A stretch of DNA of 64,000 bases from NCBI GenBank assembly GCA_013365365.1, contig JABVXU010000122.1, positions 62,001 through 126,000 of the forward strand, written 5' to 3'. Below, one piece after another: positions 53,101-64,000 of this stretch (positions within the stretch are counted from its first letter, which is position 1; every line of letters begins with the position of its first letter). Below the pieces are notes generated by a model. It was not told where the DNA came from and made no database searches. It worked only from the letters and a program-made list of their open reading frames with translations. Source of the stretch: Cruorifilaria tuberocauda. Its lineage: Eukaryota; Nematoda; Chromadorea; Rhabditida; Onchocercidae. Position numbers and translations under genes: made by a program.

Positions 53101-56100
53101 TCATTCTTACCGTTCAACGTGCAAATCCCCTCGTTGAACTGAAATGCTCTTCAAATGATTTGTAATTGCCAAATGAACAAAGTAAAAATAAATTAGCATT
53201 GGAAGCATTGGAAGGTATTAAGTCTCATTTCACAAATCAGGAATTAAAACTATTTTGAACATTTAATATATCTGAAATTGTGAATTTTATCAAATACGTT
53301 AAATTATTTACAATAAGTCCTTTCAAACTATCCCTCTGCTCGATGTCCATATCATTTTCATCTCTCTCATCCGGTATTTCAATATTTGTGATTGAAATTT
53401 TTAACCAGTGATCATCCTCACCGATCATCGTCCACTCTAACGGTGCAAAATGTATCGACTGCCAATCTTCGGTTGTAGGTGAACTTACCACTGCACCGTT
53501 TGTCACGCCACCAAACACTACAAAACCAGCACAGTGTATAATTACAATAACTGCTCTTACTTACAAGCATTTCAGTTGATGAAAACAGAAAAGTGCTGAA
53601 AAATGGATTTTAAATGTGATATATTTATCTTAATTCTTCCAGTGGTGAAATTCTGAGAAAAAATTTTTTTAATTTGAAATTATTTTATAATTACGATATA
53701 ATGCATTCCAATTTTCAATCGTCCATGATGATGGATTCACTGATTCGTCATAGTAATGTTGGGATATAAAACAAGTAAGCACAAAAGATACAATAACATT
53801 ACTAAATATAATTCTCAAAAATATAGCGAAGAATAACCCTTCTTAAATTTAATCATTAATTCCGGTTTTAATGGCTCGATATCGCTACTGTCATCCTCAC
53901 TGCCACTATATCTTAGTCTTACCCAAAACGCTCGACTCTAAAAATACATTATTTTAATACCATCGTATTTTTAAATGATATATTCTTCATTGTGTGAAAT
54001 TCAGTCCATTTGATGCAAGAATGCATACTTGGAAATTTTCAAATTAAGCCATAATGTCATACGGTAGATTGCAAAGACTGCAAAGATTGGCATCGTCAGT
54101 TTGTTCCCAGGAAGGAATAAACTCTGAATTTACCAGAGCTTCTTGATTTTAATTAAAAATTAGGAAATTTAAAGTTTTACAACATTGTAGATCTTTATTT
54201 GTAAATCTTATCGTTATCACCAGGGAATGGGAATGAGGCACATAACAAATCATTTCTCAGCTATCACTACGATGTGATAGAGATTATAAGGAAGTAAAAA
54301 GAGATATTGGGTTGAATGATCTGTGATATGAATAAAGAGCTAATATAGCAAATTAAGACAGTGGTAACTTGGACGAAATGTGAAGCAGAAAGTTTTGATT
54401 TGCAGTATTATTTAAAAGTTACGACTTAAGTGTTGAAAATTCTCACATAAAATGATTAATGCGTTTTTTCGAGAATAAAGCTAAAGTTTTATAAATTAAC
54501 TTACAATCATTGTTGGTCTTACATCCTCAAAGGAACAGGCTCTTGTCATAATTTTTCCATTGCTACTGCTTTCACGTATCTCCAAGTAAGATTCGGCACA
54601 ATATTCCGAAAAAGGTAATTTCAATTTGCTGAAAAATTTAATTTTGCTGGACTTTCCAAAAGAACTTAGATTTCTTTCTGAAAGTTTCAACTTTCATTTT
54701 TTCAACTTAAATTTTTTTGGTTATGGAAAACTAAAGCTCCTTTGACAGGGTGTAAAAATATGCGGTGAAGTAAAAAATAATAACATAAAAATTTACATTA
54801 TAAAAGAAATGTTAATGCCAAAAAGAAAAAGGAAAAGAGATACAAAATTTCGAGCTCCACTTTATTTCCTTCTGTATTATTGATGAACCATTCACATTCA
54901 AGATCATTTTCAATAAAAGGATAATATATGATCCCAGCGATTGAATGAATAGTACCACCACAACCTAAACAACTTTTCAATTATTATTCAATTTTCAATA
55001 AGCAATAAATATTACCTAAAAAATGAAAATCAGAAAGAAACAAACTTTCGATCTGCGTAGAATAAGAAAAATGGATATGTTCTAAATACATTGTACTCAG
55101 TCCTTTTAAATGCACTCTGAGAATACTGCTCGTTGAACGTAATTCACGATTAGCACATGTATGTGATATTTGTTCTAAGGTTGACGGATTGCACTCAAGA
55201 TGAAACCTTAAAATATACAAAGACATTCATTAAAATCAATAAGATTTTTCGCAAGAGCAAAACTTAATAATTCTGATCATAAAGTTTCCTATTAGAAGAT
55301 TCCTCAATGTTTATAGCATTTTCATTTTTGTTACAGTTGAAATCACAGAATAATTTATAGTATTTATATTCATTACTAAGAATCTTTAAAACGTGGATAA
55401 GCAAAGCACTTGTAGTAACATAAAAATACTAATAACATCAATAGATATACTTTATTCATTAGTTTAATAAACTGTTTAATTTCAAAAAGGTGGCCAATTA
55501 TTTTTCCTATTTCATTACACAAAAAGGCTAAATTTGTTATTTCATAACCGATCTTATTGTGCTATTCTTTAAAATTTTATTTTATCACTATTATAAACAA
55601 TTATGAAACTCCCGAAAACCACATTGAAGACAAGAAAATATAGAAGAACTTGCATTCCAAGAATGGATGCGTCTTCTTGCAAGCCGTCATAAACGGCAAC
55701 TGTAGCGCTAGATTTACCGCGTACTGTTGCAGTTTTACGCTTGGTAAAACGTAATTGATCAAGACGAAGGTATACGCGTTGTCCATCTGTAAAGAAAATC
55801 AGACTTCAAAGCATGTCATATCAAGCATACTACATCAAATAAAGGTAGCATTACAATTTTATTTGATTTTATTTTTTTAGGCGGAAAAACCTTTAGCTTT
55901 GATAAGGAATTTGCATTCGTCTTCTCCAATAGCATGCATTTGGAATGTTTTAAGTTCATTATCAGCATATAGTGTACCACCACACGCTAAAGATAAATAC
56001 AACACAAAACCGATATTGTGAGTTCGTTCATCGTCACCTGATAAATATGTTCGTTCATAGGGGCCACCTTGAAAAGTGACCAGCGCCTGAAATATAATTA

Positions 56101-59100
56101 CGTTATGCTCGAAAATCTCATTAGATAAAAAACATAAACATGTAGAAATTTGTAACCTGTTCGGTTGTTGACATAAAAATTTTCGGTTGCTTCAAGCTCT
56201 GACAAAAACGTTCCAATATTTCCAGATTACTGTAAATTTACTTGAATGATAAAATTTTAATATTTTCAATACTAATAATGAAATGGGAGTTTAACAAAAC
56301 AAGAACAAAATTCTATTGATAGAATTGACCAATTATCATTTGTAAATTGTTAGTAACTAAAGCATGGTAATGACCAGAACATATTTTTAACAAAATATAA
56401 AAGTAAACATACGTATTATTGCCATCATAAAATGTTATTGAACCTTCAAGGATGTTTCGTGAGCTTTGACATCTAAACAACTAGAAATAAATAAACAAGG
56501 AAATTAAATATGAAACCAAATATTCACTTGAAATTCCATAGAAAAATAAAACATCAATTAAATTAAGTAGAAAGATTAGAACATCCTTTAGCTAAACAAA
56601 TAAAAGTTAACAATGGACATGCTTAATAGTGGAATTTTTTTCAAAGAAAAATTACGTAATATTTGTTGCAAAATTCGAACGCCATGTTTTTATTATATCT
56701 GTTCGTTGGGGGTGATAATTCAAAGCTGTGTAATGCGTTAAATTAAACCGAATTGAGTAGCCACTTGGTGCTTTTATCAACCAAATACACTCAATTGACT
56801 TCGGGTAAAGATTTGGATAATTTGGTGAGTGTAGTTGAATCGTTTCATTTCGTTTCACTGTAAAATATATTCACTACACTTTCTTATTTCCGCTTTATAA
56901 TGGAAGATAGTAATGCTATTTGATTATCGCAGATCTTGAAAAAAAACTAAAGAGACAAAGCGTTCAACAGATTTGCATTTCATGATGAATATCAATTTGA
57001 AAACTATAACGCTGAAGGAAACGTCATAGTCGTCGCACATTTATTTTATTTACAATATGTAACAGTTCTTGAATTACGCTAAACTTCAGTAAATATTATA
57101 CTACTACAACAAAAAATTCCCTACCCTCGATAACAGCTCCACATTCATCGCCTGATTTTGCAGGTATGAATGATACTTTTCCGCTCATGACACGTTTTTT
57201 CATGTCTGGTTTAGCTAGTCTGCTGGAAATTTTAAATTTTACAAATAACTCATTCGTATGTGACGTGTAATTTTCTTCCTCTCTACTCGAGCAAATAACT
57301 TTCTGAGCAAAACCAGTTGCACTGTTTGTTCCTGAGTAAAACTGAAACATAACTCAATTTGTATAATGACGTCAATAAATTTAAACGATTAATTAAAAAA
57401 AAATTTAATTCAGGAATTTCTCCAATATGATTTATTATAGCGCGGTGGAAAATTGAAATAAATTTCAACACCTTATATTCTTCTTCATTTTTTCTCTTGC
57501 ATTTTTCTATCTTTAATTTTCTTTTTCAAACTAACACCTTTTTTAGACACATTAATTCTTTGCACTAATTAAAAAAACCTTTGTTGGTTGTACTTACGGC
57601 AAGTCCGCTGAACTCTTCACCACTATTTCCAGTGCAATCTTCGGTAATTTTAAATACTGACAGTTTCTCGATTTGGAATAGTATTCGCATCCCGATAGGT
57701 GCAATTATTTTCCATGTACATTCGTAAATTTTTGAATTGTTTACTAGTTTTCCGATATCAACAATTATAGTCGTTGGTGAAGTTATGTCACCACCACAAC
57801 CTAAAAGAAATTTGCAGTAACCTAAACAAAGTTGTTTCCAACTGTTCCACCTTTCTGGTTTGAAAAACATTTTGTATTTAATTTTTAATATACCTTCATT
57901 TGACCATGAAAGCCAGAAATGATTCTCTGGCTCCGCTTTTGAGGAAAATATAATATCAACCACTTCATTCTCCGTTAAAATCCAAACTGGTTTGCCGATG
58001 TGTTCGCAGAATTTTTGCATCGTTTTTGTGTGATTTTGCTGACCACCGATTGTTACTGATGATTCCAGTATTTGGTTTTCACCAAACTAAAAAATGATAA
58101 AGAAATAATATTATGTCAATTTCTCACATAGAGGATTTTCTTAGTAACTTTATAGCTATCTATTATGGTGGAACACATTTTAAGAATTCTAATTTTACTT
58201 AACGATAATATGAAGGATTATCTAAAACATATTTTTTAATTGAATAAAATGACTCAAAAAAAGCGAATTCCATAGCCTTCGAAAATATTTGTAAGAAAAG
58301 TAGTCCAACAAATTTAATTAATCAGTATAATGATCATATGATCAAAAGTCACATAAAAAAAAATACATTTGCTCTTTCCTTATTTAGTGAACCAATAAAA
58401 AATCCTAAGAAATAATTAATTTTAGTTTCATCTGTTTCTAAGCAATTTGAGAAGGTTAAATTAGACGTACAAAAAAATGCAGCGCTTTAATTTAACAAAC
58501 TATTCCTGGAAATTTGAAATTGAATGGAAAGTTTACTTCAAGATAATTGTTACGACAGAACGATGTAAAACGAGTATTTGATTCTGTAATTCTAAAAAAA
58601 TGGAATATCAATCGTATCCGATTTCCTCTTGTTGTTTGTATTCGCCATTTACAGAAACGATTTTCAAGAGTTCGTTCCGGATAACCTGGACTTTGAAGGA
58701 CACCATGTTGGCCAAACAACAAGATTTCATTGCATACTGTAATAAGCTGATTGAGATATTTTGGACTTTCAGTACCTTTTGCCATAAGATTAATGCCTTC
58801 TTGTAACTGTTTTACGACACAAGGATCTCGATAACACTTCAATAATGTTTTTAGTGAATTAGTCAAAACTAAATCTAATAAATGATTTTAGAAATCTTAC
58901 CAGTAGTGTAATGTGCAAGAAATCCAAAAAATGAACCAAAATGGGTTCCACCATGTTGACGGTATCGAATTGTTAATTCGTTTTTCTCTGAATCAACAGA
59001 TGACAATGAAATGTCTTTTTTGCAATAACGTCTTAATATACGTGCAGATACCGAGGAACCTTCAGCAACCTTAATATATCCTTAATTACTGTAATATATG

Positions 59101-62100
59101 ATTATAATAACTTGATAAATTTGATTTTTTGAAGGAAAATTAATTTCTGTAAAATTATAATTGGAATTTCGGAAAATTTTTCTCTCAAACGTAATGAGAT
59201 ACAGTAATTGTTTTCAGGAATGATAGGACAACATACATCAATATAATTTGGAGCAAATGATGAACAAAAACCATTGGAGTCAGCTGAATTCAAATCGTCA
59301 AGCACTGTAATGGTGAAGCGGATTCGATTACCTGCAAAGCAGACACAACACTATCATATATTGTAATAAATTTTGAAGTTTTTCTTCCGATATATATATT
59401 ATAACCTGCGGCAACATGGATGTGCCAATCACAGCTCAGAGTTCGTGAATCTTTCAGCGGATATTGTGGAGCTGATAATGCACCATTAAAACCACTTAAT
59501 CGTCCTCCACAATCTGAAAATTTTCTTCAATCACATCATTTAAAAAAAGCAATTATGTCTATCTAAACTAAATGCAAAGAAATCCAAGAAATTCTTATTT
59601 AAAAAACTTGCCAAAATATCAAATGAAACAGTAAACTAGCCAGAATCAATTTGCTGGTAATAAATAGTGAACATCACTAAAGGCGCATTTCTTGTCGTTA
59701 GGCGCATAAAGATACGATTGCCTTGGGAGCGTAATTCTCTAACAAAATGATCATCACATACTTCGGAATCGCGGAAAAGTCCACCAAAGCCAGGCGACTG
59801 TTCATTTACTCCATTTCTTGAATAATGATAATAAAGAAGTTAAATAATCGCAAAAAACGACTAAATGGCACTTGGCTTATTTATTTCACATTTTTAATAA
59901 ATTCTTGGACAAAAAACACGAACTTATAATGCGAAATTTCAAAGCAGTCTTCAAAAATGATAAAAATTTGTTGAAATGTTTAGTTACCTCAACATTAATG
60001 TTCCTTCATCGCAAGGAGCTGATATATTTTCAAACCGGAGAAGAATCCTTTTTGAAGATTGTAACTGTAATTGTAAAAATACATCCCAAAAACAAATCCC
60101 AAAAAAACGGAAGAACATTTATTATAATGATATTTGTTGAAATGAAAATACAGTCTTTAAAAATAATCTGAGTTGACCTACCGCAATCTGATAGTCACAC
60201 TGCACAAATTTCATCTCCGTATCAGGATGAATGATAATTCTTCCGCTCGTGGCTGTATATGTTCTGTGGCAATCGGTCTATAAATATCAAAATATTAAGT
60301 AATAAACAAAATCATTCGATAAAACTGAACTGAGTGATTTCGGATTTCTATGAAACTATCAAGAAGCAAAAATTTTTAAAAAATAAAATTGTCTGAGAAG
60401 GTAACAAAAAATTTTATTAAAATTAAAAATAAATCGGCAAAAGAATGAAAAATATATCAATCATACGTTATCCTACCTTATCATCAACAACTTGCCATTT
60501 GGCCATAAAACCAGCGCCACTTACTGATCGATCGCTTTTGAAAACAACGGTTAATCGACTTCCGGTGGATAAAATAGGAGGCGGAAGTAGTGTGCCACAG
60601 AATCTTGAAACAATTATTTTCTGAACAGAGATAGATCTGCCAATTTATCCAAAAAAATTCGATAGGGTTAAACCGATTATATTTTTCGGTTATCTACATT
60701 AATTTCCAATCGTTTCAGCTTTTAAAAAAGTTACCTACCTTCCATGTAATTTGCTATGGTCGTTATCATTTACATAAGTATCATAAATTTCGATGCTATC
60801 GAAGAAGCAATCTTCTCGATTTGGTGCAACTTCTAATTCAAACACTCCAAATATTAGTCGAATTCGTTTACCCTTTAAATGATATGAAATTATGAAAAAA
60901 TCTTTCGAAAAATTTATCTGAAATAACCAATCATACTCTAAAAATTGAGCAAAGATACCAATGTGTTAATCACATATATGCAGTACATATGCGCCAGATA
61001 CTTCTCTGGATAGTTCGGACTCGTTATTTGACCTGATTCTCCTTCGAATACTCCACCGCAACCTACAATAAAGAGGAAAATATGCAAACGCTCATTTGGA
61101 ATTTGGAATATCAAAATTCAACAAGAATTTTTTGTTCTAAATAATTTTAGGTAAACAGCTAATTAAGGAAAAATAATCTGATAGAACGAAAGAATGGTAA
61201 TTAATACGATACATTATACATTTATGGATATATTTACGAAATTGAAGCGAAAACAGCTTACCTACATCAAATTGTTCGTATAAGAAAAATATGCCCTTAT
61301 TTGTAATACCGCTTGAACTCAATGTAATACTTAGCGGCCTTGACGCACTTGTCACCTAAACATTGATGATGAAGCGTGCTATAAGAGTTGTAAAAAAAGA
61401 AATCTGAAAAAAAGATATATGCACATACCATTTCTCCGTCAGGTGCAACGAAGGGATATCGAGCACAAACGTATCGTTTATTGATTTGATCGTCTGAATC
61501 ATGGCCACCCGTGAACTAAATGTTTTTTTAAGATTTATGAATAACTCAAAGGATACAGTAAAATTTTAGGTGAAATGCTACTAGAATTTTAATATGTAAA
61601 TTTTACGTTTCTAAACTACATTAAATCAGTAATTCAAACTATTATAAAAAACCTGTAGATATTTAATTCATACGAAGACACGGAATGGAAATCTAAAATT
61701 TTTGGTCTTGATTTGGATAATCAAAAGTTTTTTTGTTTTCAGTTTTAGAAAATTATTCTTTGTTAGTTTCTTGTTTTTCTACACGTTGATTGAATTTGTA
61801 TCGTTCTATGCTTGATATGTTTATAAATAAGTCCATCGCGTTGCAGTGGAAATAGCTTACCTATATTAACTGTTCCTTCCCACTGATAATGTTTTTTCAC
61901 AATCGCTTTTTTATACAGTTATAAAAATACATCCCTGGATTCGATCTTCTTACCTTCTGTATCATTGTAAGATACTTTCTCTTACGCAAATACTAAGAAT
62001 GAGCAATTAACACTGAGAGTAAAGGAGAAAACACAGCCTTAATTGAAATACGTCTTTATGATTATAATAAAATATTTATCCGCTGTATAATAATTTATCT

Positions 62101-63921
62101 TCATTTTCTATTCATTTTCCTTTGCTTCAATTCGACTTTCTTAACATCTGTGCTCAAGTTACTGCCTTGATATATGTTTTCAAACAAGTTCATACAATTT
62201 TTGAGAAAACTAACTTCTACATAATCTTCCAATAGATAATGTTTGGCAACATCATAAAAGCATGTTTTGATATCCGTATTCAACCCAATGAAATTGAATT
62301 TCAGTCGTATTGCTTTCGTTTTTTCAGCATTGATAACATAAGTGCATTTGAATGGTTGGGTGCTACCATTTGGATAATTAGAACTTTGAATGGTTCCATT
62401 CAATGATGTAAAATGTTTTTCGCATGCTGAAAAAATCAATTTTTGATTTATAGAGGTAAATTTTCAGAAGTTCAGTACGGAAGTCATAAGCAGAAACCTC
62501 AGATAAAGCATCAGTGATACAACGAGTTCAGGAGCACGTCATGCTGGTAAGGATATAATAATGATAGTTTTGTAATCTATTACCTAATGACTAAATTAAA
62601 GTCTACCAGCAGAGTAATAAATTTTGAATCCCTTTCCGTTAATAGATTGGTTCGAATGGAACTGTATAACCATTTTAGGTCCAGATGATACAATCGGACC
62701 TTCGGGTCGTTTGCTGTTGCAATAGCGTCCCAGTAAAGGGTGCGATGCATCTCCGCCATTTCTGAACTGTAATATACTTAAGATTCAGTAACATCCATGT
62801 AAGCACAATAAAAATTGCTGCAATGTGGAAGTAATTAAAACCTGATAATAGATTTCTCACTGGATTTCCAATTCACTTCAAGAACAACTGAGTACATTTC
62901 ATTTTCTATTTCTTTCAGAATGAGGAAACAAGGGAGAAATTTATGCTGTTAAGCCTGACTTCAATAACTTGGTCAAAATTATCCGACCACTATCAAAGCT
63001 TGGATATTTCTGAACCTCGAAATCTTATTGTGATATTGTTGATATGAAGTCTAATCATCGCTCTTATATGTAAAAAAATTGGGATCAATTTCATGATGTA
63101 AATTGTTTTGAATTATGTTGAAATGATCAAAATGTTTTTGTACTATGTCGAAATTTGTGCTGCAAAAATTGCTGTTTTACTTATAATATTCTCAGTCAAA
63201 TGATTCTTCGTTTTAGTTTTTTTATCATTGAGCAAAACGAACTGCCAAATGGTGTGTGAGCAACAAAATACGCTACTTATCACATTATTAGCAGTTGTAT
63301 TATCAGCATGTTTTTATCAGTAGCTTATTACAACAATTAGTACTACCAAGAAATACTGCCATTTTAATCTAGCGATCTCTAATCATTATATTCTCTGATT
63401 ATTGTTCTATAAAGTCCCTTCATCGATTAATAAAACCTTTATCATAATTATTTTACTACGTCACCGAAAATATTTTCATAACATAACACCCGATAATCGA
63501 CAGTTCTTTCACGCATATTTCTTAACCACTTGAATTACTAAGTTATCGTACTTCGCAGCACTTCCAATTAAAGTTAAATGACCCGCCAAAATTGTCGAAA
63601 GATTTAATTCATATTTGCAGTGGAAGAAATCTAGTCTGGCGAAAACGGAAATAAGAGCAACAACTTTAGTTCCTACTAATCTACTCCGCTTCCTGAGGGA
63701 AAGAAGGGGGGAAACATTTTATTAGAAGCAATTCCGAAGATATTTTCTACTTACTAAAAATTCGACTATTGTGGAATGATCGCTAACGGACATATAGAAC
63801 AAAGTGTTTTAGTTTCGAATGCTTACCGTAATGTAATCAAAGCGACACGGTCTTATCAGATTCAGAAAGCGGTGGGATGGACCAGTTGTTTCCAAAACCG
63901 AAAAGCGAAAATGAGAAGTTT
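39125..63921 (-). CDS. Giant multi-CUB-domain extracellular protein, cubilin-like (3' part)
   Basis: A single gene of several dozen exons encoding about 25 successive CUB domains in the window. CUB domains are about 110-residue extracellular beta-sandwiches that bind protein ligands, often through calcium. The repeating signs are a start like C-G-G...I-x-S-P-N-Y-P-x-x-Y, then C-x-W-x-I-x-A-P-x-G, then D-Y-[IVL]-E, then C-G/C-A-N, then a G-F-x-I-x-Y/W end. Exon phases close across the junctions I followed in detail. The best architectural match is cubilin (EGF modules then 27 CUBs), an endocytic receptor; Caenorhabditis elegans has a cubilin homologue. No EGF, transmembrane or GPI signal is visible: the last CUB runs directly into the stop at 39125 ([16 protein letters not shown]). 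The signal peptide and any EGF region would lie beyond the right edge. One intron (donor at 59640) needs GC-AG. Exact exon borders were not all fixed. Confidence 0.88.
44458..49280 (-). other. CUB modules 16-20 of the window
   Basis: Module 16 (about 49280-48765) starts [21 protein letters not shown] short linker follows, then module 17 (about 48440-47560), which starts [15 protein letters not shown] and is one of the most divergent. Module 18 (about 47400-46450) starts [20 protein letters not shown] and ends [14 protein letters not shown]. Module 19 (about 46385-45690) starts [20 protein letters not shown] and ends GFNITWKSG. Module 20 (about 45512-44458) starts [20 protein letters not shown], has [10 protein letters not shown], and ends GFKISYALS. 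The open frame at 44166-44378 lies mostly in the intron after module 20 and is not coding. Confidence 0.82.
49345..53518 (-). other. CUB modules 11-15 of the window
   Basis: Module 11 (about 53517-52815) starts [18 protein letters not shown] with no first cysteine and ends [10 protein letters not shown]. Module 12 (about 52640-51830) starts [14 protein letters not shown]; after an intron it continues [20 protein letters not shown] and [14 protein letters not shown], ending [11 protein letters not shown]. Module 13 (about 51545-50850) starts [10 protein letters not shown] with [20 protein letters not shown]. Module 14 (about 50848-50160) starts [20 protein letters not shown] and has [11 protein letters not shown] and LVGRYCG. 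Module 15 (about 49955-49345) starts [20 protein letters not shown]. Plus-strand open frames in this block, such as 49135-49467, are antisense shadows. Confidence 0.82.
53690..58876 (-). other. CUB modules 6-10 of the window
   Basis: Module 6 (58876 to about 57880) is preceded by a roughly 40-residue non-CUB segment with CYRDPC before the CUB start [20 protein letters not shown]. Module 7 (about 57805-57130) starts [11 protein letters not shown] and includes [16 protein letters not shown]. Module 8 (about 57145-55990) starts CGAVIEG, and after an intron continues [20 protein letters not shown]. Module 9 (about 55985-55015) starts [11 protein letters not shown], with [20 protein letters not shown] in its second half. 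Module 10 (about 54968-53690) starts [20 protein letters not shown] and ends near [12 protein letters not shown]. The module 6 insert is the only linker of that size that I noticed. Confidence 0.8.
58902..63921 (-). other. CUB modules 1-5 of the window
   Basis: Module 1 spans 63921-62607; its N-terminal half is outside the window, and DYIT joins [16 protein letters not shown] across a 1 kb intron. Module 2 (62426-61262) starts [18 protein letters not shown] and has DYVE joined to FTGGHDSDD. Module 3 (61062-60482) starts [20 protein letters not shown] and shows [15 protein letters not shown]. Module 4 (60277-59641) starts [10 protein letters not shown] and ends [12 protein letters not shown] at a GC donor. 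Module 5 (59514 to about 58902) starts [18 protein letters not shown]. Modules 2 and 4 lack the glycine pair after the first cysteine. Confidence 0.85.
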
Positions 63922-64000
63922 CTAGAATTATGATTCATGTTGTAATTTGGCCAAAATAAATATTAATCAAAGTTAAAAATAAGAAAGATAAGAATTAAAA

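Noticed and set aside
52854..53165. 103-codon plus-strand frame
   Set aside because: It overlaps in antisense the second half of CUB module 11, which has the better evidence.
61862..61925. Possible exon in module 2 ([14 protein letters not shown])
   Set aside because: DYVE joins FTGGHDSDD directly in phase 0; including this segment breaks the CUB pattern.

Overview
The window looks like nuclear DNA of a nematode, most likely a clade III (filarial or spirurid) worm. It is very AT-rich, and its genes are split into short exons (about 40-250 nt) by introns of about 50-1400 nt that mostly start GT and end TTTCAG. Several starts sit just behind a TTTCAG that could accept a spliced leader. The order assignment is an inference from gene style and protein families; no species marker is visible. 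There are no rRNA, tRNA, CRISPR or intact transposon genes that I can recognise.

Layout. 1-1676 (+): 3' part of the Hsp90 co-chaperone AHA1. 1677-14235: gene-poor, with three weak candidates: a three-exon small protein at 5724-6533 (-), a small membrane protein at about 8622-9409 (+), and an orphan exon pair at 12489-13058 (+). 14236-16527 (+): complete two-domain rhodanese/mercaptopyruvate sulfurtransferase. It is tail-to-tail with 16985-21252 (-), a complete saccharopine dehydrogenase-like oxidoreductase. 25082-27285 (-): five-exon SERTA-domain protein. 29875-31472 (+): tubulin-folding cofactor B. 32788-34526 and 35398-37721 (-): tandem pair of protein-L-isoaspartate O-methyltransferases with matching exon structure. 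39125 to beyond 63921 (-): 3' part of a very large extracellular protein made almost only of CUB domains (about 25 in the window), cubilin-like.

For the main genes I rebuilt exon chains by hand, checking that reading phase closes at each junction. AHA1, sulfurtransferase, SCCPDH, SERTA, TBCB and both PCMT chains close to whole codons. Two genes keep frame only across non-GT-AG boundaries (SCCPDH intron 7 donor, TBCB intron 2 acceptor), and the CUB gene needs one GC-AG intron. The products are mostly unrelated housekeeping functions: chaperoning, sulfur transfer, redox, tubulin folding and protein repair. No operon or pathway cluster is evident.

The observations most worth following up are the PCMT duplication with a diverged second copy, the splice-site violations, the unusual sulfurtransferase active-site loop, the SERTA protein, and the CUB array with modules lacking the first cysteine. 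I did not find a clear new defence system or mobile system.
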